From Chloroflexota bacterium (GTDB taxonomy: Bacteria; Chloroflexota; Anaerolineae; Anaerolineales; Villigracilaceae): a stretch of 64,000 nucleotides of DNA. Of the stretch, positions 1-8,717 are shown piece by piece. The stretch is from NCBI GenBank assembly GCA_013388855.1, contig JACAEM010000031.1:208810-272809 (forward strand), written 5' to 3'. The notes under the pieces were generated by a model. The model worked only from the letters and a program-made list of their open reading frames with translations. It made no database searches and was not told the DNA's origin. The position numbers and the translations under genes are program-made. Position 1 is the first letter of the stretch; each line of letters begins with the position of its first letter.

Positions 1-135
1 GGCGCGTCCGGCAGGGGGAACCCCGCGTGAAGTGGCGTTCGTGATGATCAGCCTTTGCCCTGCACGCAGATTCAAGCCCACTTTCACAATGGCTTCAGCG
101 TATTTTCTAAGAAGTTCCTGGTGATTAGCGTCCAT
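1..135 (-). CDS. M29-type aminopeptidase, N-terminal fragment
   Basis: Only the first 45 codons are in the window; the rest lies to the left. The protein starts MDANHQELLRKYAEAIVKVG and continues with a GLNLRAGQ stretch followed by hydrophobic residues. This helix plus 'nLraGQ-l-I' pattern is typical of the N-terminus of M29 (aminopeptidase T/AmpS) metallopeptidases, which remove N-terminal residues from peptides in the cytosol. The metal-binding catalytic half is not visible, so the assignment rests on the N-terminal pattern alone. The ATG at 133-135 is the only upstream start in frame that I see. Confidence 0.6.
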   Translation of the reverse strand, partial: MDANHQELLRKYAEAIVKVGLNLRAGQRLIITNATSRGVPPAGRA

Positions 136-236
136 GAAAGGGTCCCTTCGTTTGTTTTTTTGCAAGTATAGCACGAACCTGCGGATGGGAATTTGTGTTA
201 TATACAGCGCAAATCATCTTTTTTTCAGGAGTCCTC

Positions 237-1367
237 ATGCTTTCCATTGAAAAAGTGGATACTGGCAACAAAGCGCAGGTAAAACGATTTGTGGAACTTC
301 CTGTTCGGCTATATAAGGATTGCCCGCAATGGGTGCCGTTACTCAACGTCGATGCCTATACTTATCTAAACCGCAAGAAGCATCCCTTCCATGAACATTC
401 GGATGTGGATTTTTTCCTGGCTGTACGTGACGGGAGGGATGTCGGTCGCATCGCCGCCATCGAAAACAAACCGTTCAACGAATATCACAGGACGAAGAAG
501 GCAAATTTCTATTTCTTCGATTGTGAGAACGATCCTGAAGCCGCGGCGCTGTTATTCGACGCCGTCTTTGACTGGGCTCGAAAACGCGGTTTGACCGAGG
601 TGGTCGGTCCCAAGGGCATGGGCCCGCTGGATGGGTACGGTATTCTGGTCTTCGGTCATGAACACCGGAACACCATGACCATGCTGAATTACAACCATCC
701 CTACTACCAACAACTGGTCGAGGCGCTGGGGTTCACAAAAGAGGTGGATTTCGTTTCCTGTTATCTGCCTGCCGATAAATTCCAGGTCCCCGAGCGCGTT
801 GAGCGGATCGCGCAACGCGTCATGCAGCGTGGCGGACTGCAGATAAAGCACTTTAAAAACAAGAAAGAATTAATTTCCTGGGCGCCGCGCATTGGCAAGG
901 CATACAACGAAGCGTTCGTCCGGAACTGGGAATATTATCCGCTTACCCAGCGCGAGATCGACTTTGTGGTGGATAACATCATGACCATTGCCGACCACCG
1001 CCTCATCAAGATCATCGTGCACGGTGAGGACGTGGTGGGATTCCTGTTCGCGTTCCATGATGTTTCGGTGGCGCTTCAACGCGCCCGTGGACGGTTGTTC
1101 CCGTTTGGGATTATCGACATCCTCCTTGAGATCAGGCGCACGAACACGGTCGCGATCAATGGCATGGGAATCCTGCCCGAGTTTCAGGGGCACGGCGGCA
1201 ATGCGATCCTCTACTCGGAAATGGGACATACCCTGCTGGGGTTCCAGCAATTCTCTCACGTGGAAATGACCCAGGTGGCGGAAACCACTGAGCAGATGCG
1301 CGCCGATCTTAAGAATCTGAACGGCGTGGAATATAAAAATCATCGCGTGTATCGTAAAATCGTTTGA
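237..1367 (+). CDS. GNAT-like N-acetyltransferase family protein (YghO-like)
   Basis: 376 aa, soluble. The start is set at the ATG of MLSIEKVDTGN because an AGGAG sits 5-9 nt upstream; an upstream in-frame ATG at 195 has no such site. The sequence (WVPLLNVDAYTYLNRKKHPF, a DVDFFLAVRDGRDVGRIAA strand, and a late GMGILPEFQGHGGNAILY segment that resembles an acetyl-CoA pyrophosphate loop) fits large proteins annotated as GNAT or YghO-like. The substrate is unknown. It is monocistronic or followed by the small membrane protein 65 bp downstream. The family call is fairly secure; the activity is not. Confidence 0.65.
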   Translation: MLSIEKVDTGNKAQVKRFVELPVRLYKDCPQWVPLLNVDAYTYLNRKKHPFHEHSDVDFFLAVRDGRDVGRIAAIENKPFNEYHRTKKANFYFFDCENDPEAAALLFDAVFDWARKRGLTEVVGPKGMGPLDGYGILVFGHEHRNTMTMLNYNHPYYQQLVEALGFTKEVDFVSCYLPADKFQVPERVERIAQRVMQRGGLQIKHFKNKKELISWAPRIGKAYNEAFVRNWEYYPLTQREIDFVVDNIMTIADHRLIKIIVHGEDVVGFLFAFHDVSVALQRARGRLFPFGIIDILLEIRRTNTVAINGMGILPEFQGHGGNAILYSEMGHTLLGFQQFSHVEMTQVAETTEQMRADLKNLNGVEYKNHRVYRKIV

Positions 1368-1432
1368 AAGTTGGAAGGTTGCTAGGTTTGAACGTTCCAA
1401 CGCTTAACTTGTAAACCTGTAAACGAAAACCC

Positions 1433-1969
1433 ATGAAACATCCGCTTGAATTTGTACCGCTTGAAAACCGCCGTCGCCTGTTCCTCACGTTTCTTACGCT
1501 GACCCTGAGCCTGTTCGGCGTGTTCGGAATGTTGGACCAGCCGTTGCGGACTTCCGCTGCGCCGGACGGGATTGTTTCTTTCGAGTTGGCGCGTACCTCC
1601 GAAAACGCGGAATCCATGCTTTCCTCCTGGTCAGAGGCGGGGAAACTCAACGCGGCGTTCGGTCTTGGCATCGATTATCTTTTCATGCCGTTGTATGCCT
1701 TCGCTCTGGCATTCGGTACATTGCTCGCGGCAGAGAAACATTCAGGGTGGGTCAGGTCCCTCGGCGCGGCGGCAGGTTGGGGGGCGTTTGCCGCGTCGTT
1801 GTTCGACGCGGTGGAGAATTTCGCGTTGTTCCGTATCCTGTTGGGCGCGTACGAATCGTCGCATCCCGCGCTTGCCGCGGTTTGCGCCATGATCAAGTTC
1901 GGTTTGTTGTTCCTGGGGGTGGGGTATGCGTTGACGGGGTGGTTCCTGCCGAAGCAGGGAACGAAGTAA
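1433..1969 (+). CDS. hypothetical integral membrane protein
   Basis: 178 aa, not recognised as a named family. Four hydrophobic segments can be seen, at about residues 18-35, 80-98, 103-130 and 140-170, separated by a soluble loop (residues 38-75) with no cysteines. The starting ATG (MKHPLEFVPLENRRR) has a positively charged N-terminus, which suggests a cytoplasmic N-terminus. The gene converges on the histidine kinase gene with only 6 bp between the two stop codons. No function can be inferred from neighbours. Confidence 0.6.
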   Translation: MKHPLEFVPLENRRRLFLTFLTLTLSLFGVFGMLDQPLRTSAAPDGIVSFELARTSENAESMLSSWSEAGKLNAAFGLGIDYLFMPLYAFALAFGTLLAAEKHSGWVRSLGAAAGWGAFAASLFDAVENFALFRILLGAYESSHPALAAVCAMIKFGLLFLGVGYALTGWFLPKQGTK

Positions 1970-1975
1970 CCCGCG

Positions 1976-4246
1976 TTAGCCGATCTGAAAATGGATCTCC
2001 GTTCCGAAAACGGCGGTTTCACCGCCTTTCGGGTCGCTCAACGGCAGCATCACATGGAAATGGCTGCCGGGGAAGTTGACTTCATCGTAGCCCTGGCTTT
2101 CCACCCAGATGCGCCCACCGTGCGCCTCGACGATGCCTTTGGAGAGCGCCAGCCCCAGCCCTGCGCCGCTCCCTTTGAATCGGGTTTTGCTGGTGGAATG
2201 TTTGGAGAGTTCGCCTGGCTGGTAGAACTTGCTGAAAATGATGTCGCGCGAAGCCGGGTCCACGCCCACGCCCGTGTCGCTGACGATGAATTCGACCCCG
2301 CCGTTTGGCAGGTCCGAGTTTTGGGCGGCAAAGACCCTGGCGGTGATATTGACCTTGCCTTCGTCGGGGGAGAACTTGATGGCGTTGTTGATCAGGTGTT
2401 GGAAGAGTTTCTTCAGTAGGTTGGGGTCGGCTTTGAGCATGGGCAGCGCCGGGATGTTGATGGTGAGGGTTTGCTTGCGCTCCCGGAAGGTCTTTTCCAG
2501 TTTCTGACAGACTTCTTTGATGAGGATTCCCGTATCGACCGGGGTGAGGTGAAGTTGCAGAGTGCGCGTGTCGATCTGGGCGATGTCGAACATCGAGTCC
2601 ATGATCTCGTGCAGGCGCTTGGTGCCCTTCGAGATGCCTTTGAGCATCTCGTGTGCCTCAGGCGGGAGGCTCTGGTCTTCGATCAACATCTCGGTATAGC
2701 CGATCATGGTGGTAAGCGGCGTGCGGAGTTCGTGCGAGGCGATGCTGATGAAATCGGACTTGGTCTGGTCGAGCCGTTCGAGGTCGCGGTTGGCTTTGTC
2801 GAGCGAGCGGTATGCCTGCCGCAGTTCGTTGTTGAGTTGTACCAGGTTGTCGACGAGACGGGCGTTCTCGAGCGCGACCGCCGTCTGGTTTGCCAGCGCT
2901 GAGAGAGTGACCAGATCCTCGGCGGTGTAGCGATTGCCGCTGATTTTCGCGCCGAGGGCGAGCAAACCGATCCATTCGCGCTTGGAAAAGATGGGCAGGT
3001 ATACCTCGGCTTCAAGGAAGTTAAACCACTCGCGTTCGGCGGTGGAGACCGGTCGAAATGCCGGGAGCAGGTCCAGGTCGTATTGAAGAAGCGGGCGTTG
3101 TTCCTGCACCAGTTGTTTGACGACAGGGTGTTCGCTTGTCAGGTTCATCACCTTGATTTGTCGTTCACCGGGGTTGCGCACAGCGCGCAGGCGATATTCC
3201 TTTTCTCCGTCTTTGTTCAACTCGGAGTCTACGAGGAAGAGAAAACCACGCGTAATGTCCATCGCCTCGATGATGAGCCCCACGGCGACATTTGCCAGCC
3301 TCTGCATGTCGAGGATGTTACTGATCTGTTCGCTGTAGGCATGCAGGGTCTTGCTCGGATGGAATTCCTGCAGGTTGTACCATTTGTTGACCAGGCGGCG
3401 CACTGCGGACAGCAGGGGGGTGAAGATGAACGATAGCACCAGTGCGATGCCCGCGCCGACCAGCAGTTCGTTGTAGTTCGGCAGGGCATTGAACACGGCG
3501 CGTGAGGCCAGCGAACCGGCAAGATAGAAGCCCACGATCACGAGCGTGGTGATGATGTAGGTCAACACGCGCCGCGCCACTTCGCGCAAGTCCGGCGGGT
3601 CGTGCGTGACGATGATCAGCGCCGCCAGCACCGCTGCCCCCAGTCTCACGAAATTGCCCGGGATTGGGAATCCCGCCATGATGAACAGGTCATTGACCAG
3701 GATCAACAGAAAAGCGGGTGTCCAATAGTTCAGCCGGTTCCGGTAAAGCGGCAATTTCGATTTCGAGTAGGCCGAACGCACGTTGAAGAACGCGGCAACT
3801 GTGAAAACCGCCCAACCGACCATCGCCCACAGAGGGGCGAGGCGTTCGAGGGTGAGCGAAACATTCCCGTTGGTCCAAATCACCTTGCCCAGCCCCAGCA
3901 GATTTGGCACGATGACGACGAATCCCAGCGCCCAGAACGCGCCGATACCGAGCCAAAAGCGCATGTCCCGCCGGGTGAAGGTAAGGATCGAAAGGAGCAA
4001 GATGAATGCCAGTGCCAGCGCGCCATAGATCTGAAAATCGACCGCCACCCGATTGATGATCGGCCAACGCCCGCCGCGCCATAATGCCTCGCCCGCCGTG
4101 ATGACCAGCGCCAGCATAACATAGCCGCTGAACAAATGAGCGGCAGTTTCCTGTCCGGTACGACGTTGTTGCAGGGTTGCAAGCACAGGCAGGTACAACG
4201 CCGCCAAAACCAGCAAAAGGATCAGGTTGAAACTCTGGGGTGACAT
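1976..4246 (-). CDS. membrane sensor histidine kinase (7TM-like sensor, GAF, HisKA, HATPase)
   Basis: 756 aa. The first ~270 residues hold about eight hydrophobic helices. A GAF-like domain follows (roughly 300-460: FLFLVDSELNKDGEKEYRL..., ending in the ALANQTAVALENARL helix), then a coiled coil, then the dimerisation/phosphoacceptor domain with SHELRTPL (His505) and a C-terminal HATPase with an N box (LINNAIKFSPDEG) and G boxes (DTGVGV, GAGLGLALSKG). It should autophosphorylate in response to a membrane or small-molecule cue and pass phosphate to a response regulator. No response regulator is adjacent, so it is an orphan in this window. It is divergent from the GH13 gene across 47 bp. Confidence 0.9.
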   Translation of the reverse strand: MSPQSFNLILLLVLAALYLPVLATLQQRRTGQETAAHLFSGYVMLALVITAGEALWRGGRWPIINRVAVDFQIYGALALAFILLLSILTFTRRDMRFWLGIGAFWALGFVVIVPNLLGLGKVIWTNGNVSLTLERLAPLWAMVGWAVFTVAAFFNVRSAYSKSKLPLYRNRLNYWTPAFLLILVNDLFIMAGFPIPGNFVRLGAAVLAALIIVTHDPPDLREVARRVLTYIITTLVIVGFYLAGSLASRAVFNALPNYNELLVGAGIALVLSFIFTPLLSAVRRLVNKWYNLQEFHPSKTLHAYSEQISNILDMQRLANVAVGLIIEAMDITRGFLFLVDSELNKDGEKEYRLRAVRNPGERQIKVMNLTSEHPVVKQLVQEQRPLLQYDLDLLPAFRPVSTAEREWFNFLEAEVYLPIFSKREWIGLLALGAKISGNRYTAEDLVTLSALANQTAVALENARLVDNLVQLNNELRQAYRSLDKANRDLERLDQTKSDFISIASHELRTPLTTMIGYTEMLIEDQSLPPEAHEMLKGISKGTKRLHEIMDSMFDIAQIDTRTLQLHLTPVDTGILIKEVCQKLEKTFRERKQTLTINIPALPMLKADPNLLKKLFQHLINNAIKFSPDEGKVNITARVFAAQNSDLPNGGVEFIVSDTGVGVDPASRDIIFSKFYQPGELSKHSTSKTRFKGSGAGLGLALSKGIVEAHGGRIWVESQGYDEVNFPGSHFHVMLPLSDPKGGETAVFGTEIHFQIG

Positions 4247-4293
4247 CGCCGCAAAGTATACTCGAAATCAAACAAGAGGGTTATCATTACGTC

Positions 4294-7110
4294 ATGCGCA
4301 TCACACGAACCTCCCGCGACACCTATCGATTTACTTCGGATTTCTTCCGCCCGGATGGCGGCGTGACTTTTCAGGATTACGCCTCCGCCCGCAGGTTTGC
4401 CGCCCAACTATCGGCGCATCGGACTCAGCCGGTGCCCGCCTCCGATATTTACGCGATGCAACTTATCGACGAGGCGCTGCGCGCGCTGGTGAAGCATTTT
4501 GCCCCGCCGGCAGTCATGACGGCCGCGGTCACACACGCCGACGAAAGTCTGGGGCCTGATTCAGTCGTGGCAACGCAGAAGAAATTTATCTCAGAATTCC
4601 CGCCCGAGACGATTTACCGCGGCGATGAGAAAGTCGACGAATACATCAGCAAACTCACCAATGGGCGCATCCAGACCGTGGAGGAGTTGATCTATGTCTT
4701 CACGCACAATTCCAACCCGGCAGTACATCCGATCCTTGATTTGGTGGACGACGAGCCATTGGAGCCGACCGCGTACAAGAGCCTCATTGCGTCATTGAAT
4801 ACGTTCTTTGCCAAAATTGCGAAAGAGGATGCTGGACCCGGCGGGGGGGAATCGTTGTTCGAGATCCTGCGCGCCCCGGCGGAGGCTGCACCGTATTCAC
4901 TGGAAGGTCAACTGCAATTTATCCTCGATAAGTGGGGGCATCTGCTCGACGAGAGCTTTGTAGCGCGCATCATCCGCGGTATGGACTTTTTGCGCGAGGA
5001 GGTCATCCGCAGGAATTTGGCGCACGGCGATTTCAAACCCGAAATTCCCGCGCCTGCTTACAGCGGCGGCGAATATGCCGAATATGAACGCTATAGCCCA
5101 GATAAAGATTGGATGCCGCGTTTGATTCTCATCGCAAAGAATTCCTACGTCTGGCTCGAACAACTCTCCCGCAAATACGCACGCTGGATCCAGACCCTCG
5201 ACCAAATCCCCGATGAAGAACTCGACCTCCTGCAACAGCGCGGCTTCACCGGGCTGTGGCTCATCGGTCTGTGGGAACGTTCGCGCGCCAGCCAGCGCAT
5301 CAAGCAGAGGATGGGCGACGCGGATGCCGTCGCTTCGGCATATTCGCTCTACTCCTATGACATCGCCGCCGACCTAGGCGGATGGTCTGCGCTCGAAAAC
5401 CTGCGCGCCCGCGCCTGGCAGAGGGGCATCCGCCTCTCGGCAGATATGGTCCCCAACCACATGGGCATTGACTCGAAGTGGGTCATCGAACATCCCGATT
5501 GGTTCTTGTCGCTTCCGTATTCGCCGTATCCTTCGTATTCGTTCAAATCCGAAAATCTTTCCGATGACATTCGCGTGGGAATCTATCTCGAAGATCATTA
5601 TTACGACAAGACCGATGCGGCGGTCGTGTTTCAGCGCCGCGACCATCACACGGGCGATGTGCGCTATGTCTATCACGGCAACGACGGCACCTCCTTTCCT
5701 TGGAACGACACCGCGCAACTCAACTACCTTAAAGCCGAAGTGCGCGAGGCGGTCATTCAAACCATTTTGCACGTGGCGCGCAACTTCCCCATCATCCGCT
5801 TCGACGCGGCGATGACGCTGGCGAAGAAGCACATTCAACGCCTTTGGTTCCCCGAACCCGGCGCGGGCGGCGCGATTCCGTCCCGATCCGAGCACGGCAT
5901 GACCAGGTCCGAGTTCGATGCGCTCATGCCGAACGAGTTCTGGCGCGAGGTGGTGGATCGCGTCGCGGCGGAGGTCCCCGATACCCTGCTCCTCGCCGAG
6001 GCGTTCTGGCTGCTTGAAGGCTACTTCGTCCGCACGCTGGGGATGCACCGCGTCTATAATTCCGCCTTCATGCACATGCTGCGCGATGAGGACAACGCCA
6101 AATACCGCCTGGCAATCAAGAACACGCTGGAGTTCGACCCCCAAATCCTCAAGCGTTACGTCAACTTCATGAACAACCCGGACGAAAAGACCGCCATCGA
6201 GCAGTTCGGCGACGGCGACAAGTATTTTGGAGTCTGCACTGTGTTGGCGACTTTGCCCGGTCTGCCCATGTTCGGTCACGGACAAATCGAGGGCTTCCGC
6301 GAAAAATACGGGATGGAATTCCGTAAGCCCAAATGGGACGAGACGCCCAACGAAGGGCTGATTGCCGGCCACGAATGGAAGATCTTCCCGCTTCTTCACC
6401 GCCGCTATCTGTTCGCCGACGTGGAGCATTTCTTCCTCTACGACTTCTACACCCCAAACGGCTCTGTGGACGAAAACGTCTTCGCCTATTCCAACCTCTT
6501 CAACGACGAACGCGCGCTCGTCCTCTACCACAACCGCTTTGCCGAGACCCGCGGCTGGATCAAGACCTCCGCCGCCTACCTCGATAAAGCCACCGGCGAC
6601 CTGCGCCAGAAATCCCTTGCCGAAGCATTAGGCTTGCCCTTTGAAGGCTACGTCATCTTCAAGGATTACGTTACACACCTGGAGTACATCCGCTCGTGCG
6701 AGGAACTCTGGAGCAAGGGACTCTACGTCGAACTGCACGCCTACCAGCATCACGTGTTCATGGATTGGCGTTTCGTGGACGATCCGCGCTGGGGCGACAT
6801 TCACTCCGCATTGAGCGGCGCGGGTGTTGCCTCCATGCAAGGAAGATTTGATGAGATGTTTGGTAAGAATGAGGAGGCGATTGTAAAAGAGGTGAAGGTT
6901 AAAAAACCGAGGAAAAAAGCGGAAAGTGGAAAGAAGAAAGTAGTAAGTGCCAGGAAAGCCGCGACCACAAAGGTTGTAAAAGAGACAAAGAAAACTCCCG
7001 CCAAAAAGAAGACCGAGACAACAAAGACCACGGTTAAGAAAACATCTGCCAAGGGAACAAAGACCAGGGTATCTAAGAAAACAGTTCAGAAGAAGAGTTC
7101 AGCGAAATAA
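4294..7110 (+). CDS. GH13 (alpha-amylase-like) family protein with lysine-rich C-terminal tail
   Basis: 938 aa. An N-terminal domain of ~270 aa of unknown fold precedes a GH13 barrel. Visible motifs: region I DMVPNH, region II IIRFDAAM (predicted nucleophile Asp504), region III LLLAEAFW (acid/base Glu569) and region IV FMNNPDE (Asp630). The usual region IV His is replaced by Pro, a pattern that recalls the NTPD of GlgE-type transglycosidases. It probably acts on alpha-glucans in the cytosol; substrate and product are not known. The last ~75 residues are Lys/Thr/Ala-rich (KKPRKK, TPAKKKTETTK), like histone H1 or AlgP tails. The ATG at 4294 is preferred over a GTG at 4240 that overlaps the divergent kinase start. 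Confidence 0.8.
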   Translation: MRITRTSRDTYRFTSDFFRPDGGVTFQDYASARRFAAQLSAHRTQPVPASDIYAMQLIDEALRALVKHFAPPAVMTAAVTHADESLGPDSVVATQKKFISEFPPETIYRGDEKVDEYISKLTNGRIQTVEELIYVFTHNSNPAVHPILDLVDDEPLEPTAYKSLIASLNTFFAKIAKEDAGPGGGESLFEILRAPAEAAPYSLEGQLQFILDKWGHLLDESFVARIIRGMDFLREEVIRRNLAHGDFKPEIPAPAYSGGEYAEYERYSPDKDWMPRLILIAKNSYVWLEQLSRKYARWIQTLDQIPDEELDLLQQRGFTGLWLIGLWERSRASQRIKQRMGDADAVASAYSLYSYDIAADLGGWSALENLRARAWQRGIRLSADMVPNHMGIDSKWVIEHPDWFLSLPYSPYPSYSFKSENLSDDIRVGIYLEDHYYDKTDAAVVFQRRDHHTGDVRYVYHGNDGTSFPWNDTAQLNYLKAEVREAVIQTILHVARNFPIIRFDAAMTLAKKHIQRLWFPEPGAGGAIPSRSEHGMTRSEFDALMPNEFWREVVDRVAAEVPDTLLLAEAFWLLEGYFVRTLGMHRVYNSAFMHMLRDEDNAKYRLAIKNTLEFDPQILKRYVNFMNNPDEKTAIEQFGDGDKYFGVCTVLATLPGLPMFGHGQIEGFREKYGMEFRKPKWDETPNEGLIAGHEWKIFPLLHRRYLFADVEHFFLYDFYTPNGSVDENVFAYSNLFNDERALVLYHNRFAETRGWIKTSAAYLDKATGDLRQKSLAEALGLPFEGYVIFKDYVTHLEYIRSCEELWSKGLYVELHAYQHHVFMDWRFVDDPRWGDIHSALSGAGVASMQGRFDEMFGKNEEAIVKEVKVKKPRKKAESGKKKVVSARKAATTKVVKETKKTPAKKKTETTKTTVKKTSAKGTKTRVSKKTVQKKSSAK

Positions 7111-7119
7111 CTTTGCTTC

Positions 7120-7146
7120 CCGGCGGTCTCTGACCGCCGGTTTTTA
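7120..7146 (+). terminator. rho-independent terminator of the GH13 gene
   Basis: A perfect 9-bp stem CCGGCGGTC / GACCGCCGG with a 3-nt loop is followed by TTTTTATT, 9 nt after the GH13 stop codon. Confidence 0.9.
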
Positions 7147-7249
7147 TTAAAGTCTAGTTTGGAGCGAGCCTTGAACCTCAAACTCTATTCCCTCACCCTA
7201 CTCGTCTTTCTCGGCATCGACCCGGCCTGGCAGAAGAGGGAACAGCAGG
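7141..7249. other. intergenic stretch with a short unassigned reading frame
   Basis: This sits between the GH13 terminator and the stop of the convergent membrane protein. A 31-codon plus-strand frame from a TTG at 7171 reads as a hydrophobic leader-like peptide (LNLKLYSLTLLVFLG...). It has no ribosome-binding site and overlaps the end of the opposite gene, so I do not call it a gene. It could be a remnant. Confidence 0.3.
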
Positions 7250-8140
7250 TTATTTTCCTCCGTTAAATTGGATAACTCTGAAATTATCAAAATTAACTGC
7301 GCCATTTTGGGCTTGAATGACCAAAGTCCAGAGTAGTCCAGCCCAGGTCTCGTCATAACGGTTTCGGAATTCGAGCGTTTCAGTTAAATCTTCCGGATCC
7401 CAGATTACGTTAAGGATTTCGCCGTTTGGCAGAATGGCAAGCAATAGGGTATAAACTTTATCTGATACTACAGATAAAGTTCCCAAATATCCTCCCCAAA
7501 TGTAATCCGGACCGTATATGTCTGTAATAGGCGTGGTACTGTTTTCTATATATATGCCGAACCGCCTAAATGGGTCAGTTCCATAAGAGCCAAAATTCAA
7601 ATAAACCAGAAAAGTGGATCTTCCTATGAAATTGAAGTCAATGAGAACGCCTTCATTGTCGGAGAAATCCGACGGATACCATGCGCCGTCATAGTTGTCG
7701 TTGCCGTTAATTTCCATTACACCATTCTCGATCTTTCCGGCTTGGACATTCCAATCACTTTCCGATGGATTGTCAAAGGTATCGACTTGGATTATTTGTA
7801 CATCATTCAAGTATCGTGCGAGAATATCTGGCGCAGGAATATTGGGCTCTACAGACGCTTCTGCTTCCACGGGTGCGTCGGTCGGTGTGCCTGACGCCGT
7901 TTCTGTAGGCGCGGCAACCGTCAAAGTTGGACTGCTCAGACTGGCGCCAGTAACCGGTACTGGGCGTGTGTATAGCCTGTAGCCGCCCCATACAGCCCCG
8001 AATGCCAGGACGCATATCGCCATGATAACTCCAGCGGCAAAGATCCATCGGGCGGGTTGGTTTTTGGTCTTCGAATTTGCAGAGACGGATGTGGATGGTG
8101 AGCGCCCTGCTGTTTCCCCCTTGGAGAATGAACGCTTCAT
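7250..8140 (-). CDS. single-pass membrane protein with extracytoplasmic beta-sandwich-like domain, partner of TIR protein
   Basis: 296 aa. Residues 1-30 are polar and cytoplasmic, and one hydrophobic helix follows (WIFAAGVIMAICVLAFGAVW). Then comes a Thr/Pro/Ala-rich linker and a ~180 aa extracytoplasmic domain (DTFDNPSESDWNVQAGKIENG..., GAWYPSDFSDNEGVLIDFNF) resembling concanavalin-like or LamG-type carbohydrate-binding sandwiches. The ATG at 8138-8140 overlaps the TGA of the upstream TIR gene (ATGA), which implies translational coupling. I infer that it is the membrane sensor or anchor that works with the free TIR protein; the ligand is unknown. Confidence 0.65.
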   Translation of the reverse strand: MKRSFSKGETAGRSPSTSVSANSKTKNQPARWIFAAGVIMAICVLAFGAVWGGYRLYTRPVPVTGASLSSPTLTVAAPTETASGTPTDAPVEAEASVEPNIPAPDILARYLNDVQIIQVDTFDNPSESDWNVQAGKIENGVMEINGNDNYDGAWYPSDFSDNEGVLIDFNFIGRSTFLVYLNFGSYGTDPFRRFGIYIENSTTPITDIYGPDYIWGGYLGTLSVVSDKVYTLLLAILPNGEILNVIWDPEDLTETLEFRNRYDETWAGLLWTLVIQAQNGAVNFDNFRVIQFNGGK

Positions 8141-8565
8141 TTCCATGGTTTGTTTTTTTCAATATAAAAATCAATAGCAGCCCTCAGGGCAGTTAAGCCA
8201 GCATCCTCATCGGTGCGAAGATCAACATACTGACGGGTGACCAACCGGAGGGGAAGCGAATCGTCCTCATCGCCTTTTATCAGTACAGGAAACACGCGTT
8301 TATTGAATTGATCTGCATAGGTGATTTCGCGTCGCACCCATTCAGAATTTTTCGAATCGGGTGACAGGATCACGATCACAGCAAATGCCCTCTTGAGAGC
8401 GTCTTCGATGGATTGTTCCCATGCGGCAGTGCCTGGGATCAGTTTTTCATTGTCCACCCATACTTTGAATCCCTGATCGCGTAAAAAGAACGCGATTTTT
8501 TGCATTGCTTCCTTATCTCTGCGGCTGTAACTGATAAAGATTGATTCTGTGGGTAAATTAGGCAT
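8137..8565 (-). CDS. stand-alone TIR domain protein
   Basis: 142 aa, essentially a single TIR domain: strand A SIFISYSRRD, the BB-loop region, VWVDNEKLIPGTAAWEQSIEDAL, then VIVILSPDSKNSEWVRREI. Glu80 in WVRREI aligns with the catalytic Glu of NAD-cleaving TIR domains such as SARM1, so it may be an NADase or nucleotide-signal producer; it could also be only a protein-protein adaptor. The gene is coupled (ATGA overlap) to the downstream membrane-anchored protein. Its sequence is close to the TIR part of the neighbouring 490-aa protein, which suggests duplication. Confidence 0.88.
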   Translation of the reverse strand: MPNLPTESIFISYSRRDKEAMQKIAFFLRDQGFKVWVDNEKLIPGTAAWEQSIEDALKRAFAVIVILSPDSKNSEWVRREITYADQFNKRVFPVLIKGDEDDSLPLRLVTRQYVDLRTDEDAGLTALRAAIDFYIEKNKPWK

Positions 8566-8651
8566 GTTGCCTCTTTCTTATTATACGGTAAAGGTGACTA
8601 TTAAACACCGATAGACATGACTAGAACGCGTCTCAAAAAAACTTGCTTGAC

Positions 8652-8698
8652 AAAAGTCCTCAAATTACGAGGAAAATCTGGCAATTTGAGGCACTTTT
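8652..8698 (-). terminator. stem-loop after the TIR/beta-propeller gene
   Basis: The arms AAAAGTCCTCAAATT and AATTTGAGGCACTTTT (plus-strand reading) pair around a 16-nt loop just beyond the minus-strand gene ending at 8718. A run of T follows about 20 nt further on the minus strand. It is probably a terminator or processing site between the two TIR units. Confidence 0.5.
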
Positions 8699-8717
8699 AC
8701 TATTTTTGAGATGACTT

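Noticed and set aside
1370..1418. GTTGGAA...TTCCAAC inverted repeat after the GNAT-like gene
   Set aside because: Short arms, long loop and no T tract; too weak to call a terminator.
5374..6531. 385-codon minus-strand open frame opposite the GH13 gene
   Set aside because: It is the antisense of a well-supported coding region, has no family features and no ribosome-binding site; long antisense frames are common in GC-rich genes.
7171..7263. 31-codon hydrophobic frame after the GH13 terminator
   Set aside because: TTG start, no ribosome-binding site, overlaps the end of the opposite gene; kept only as a note on the intergenic region.
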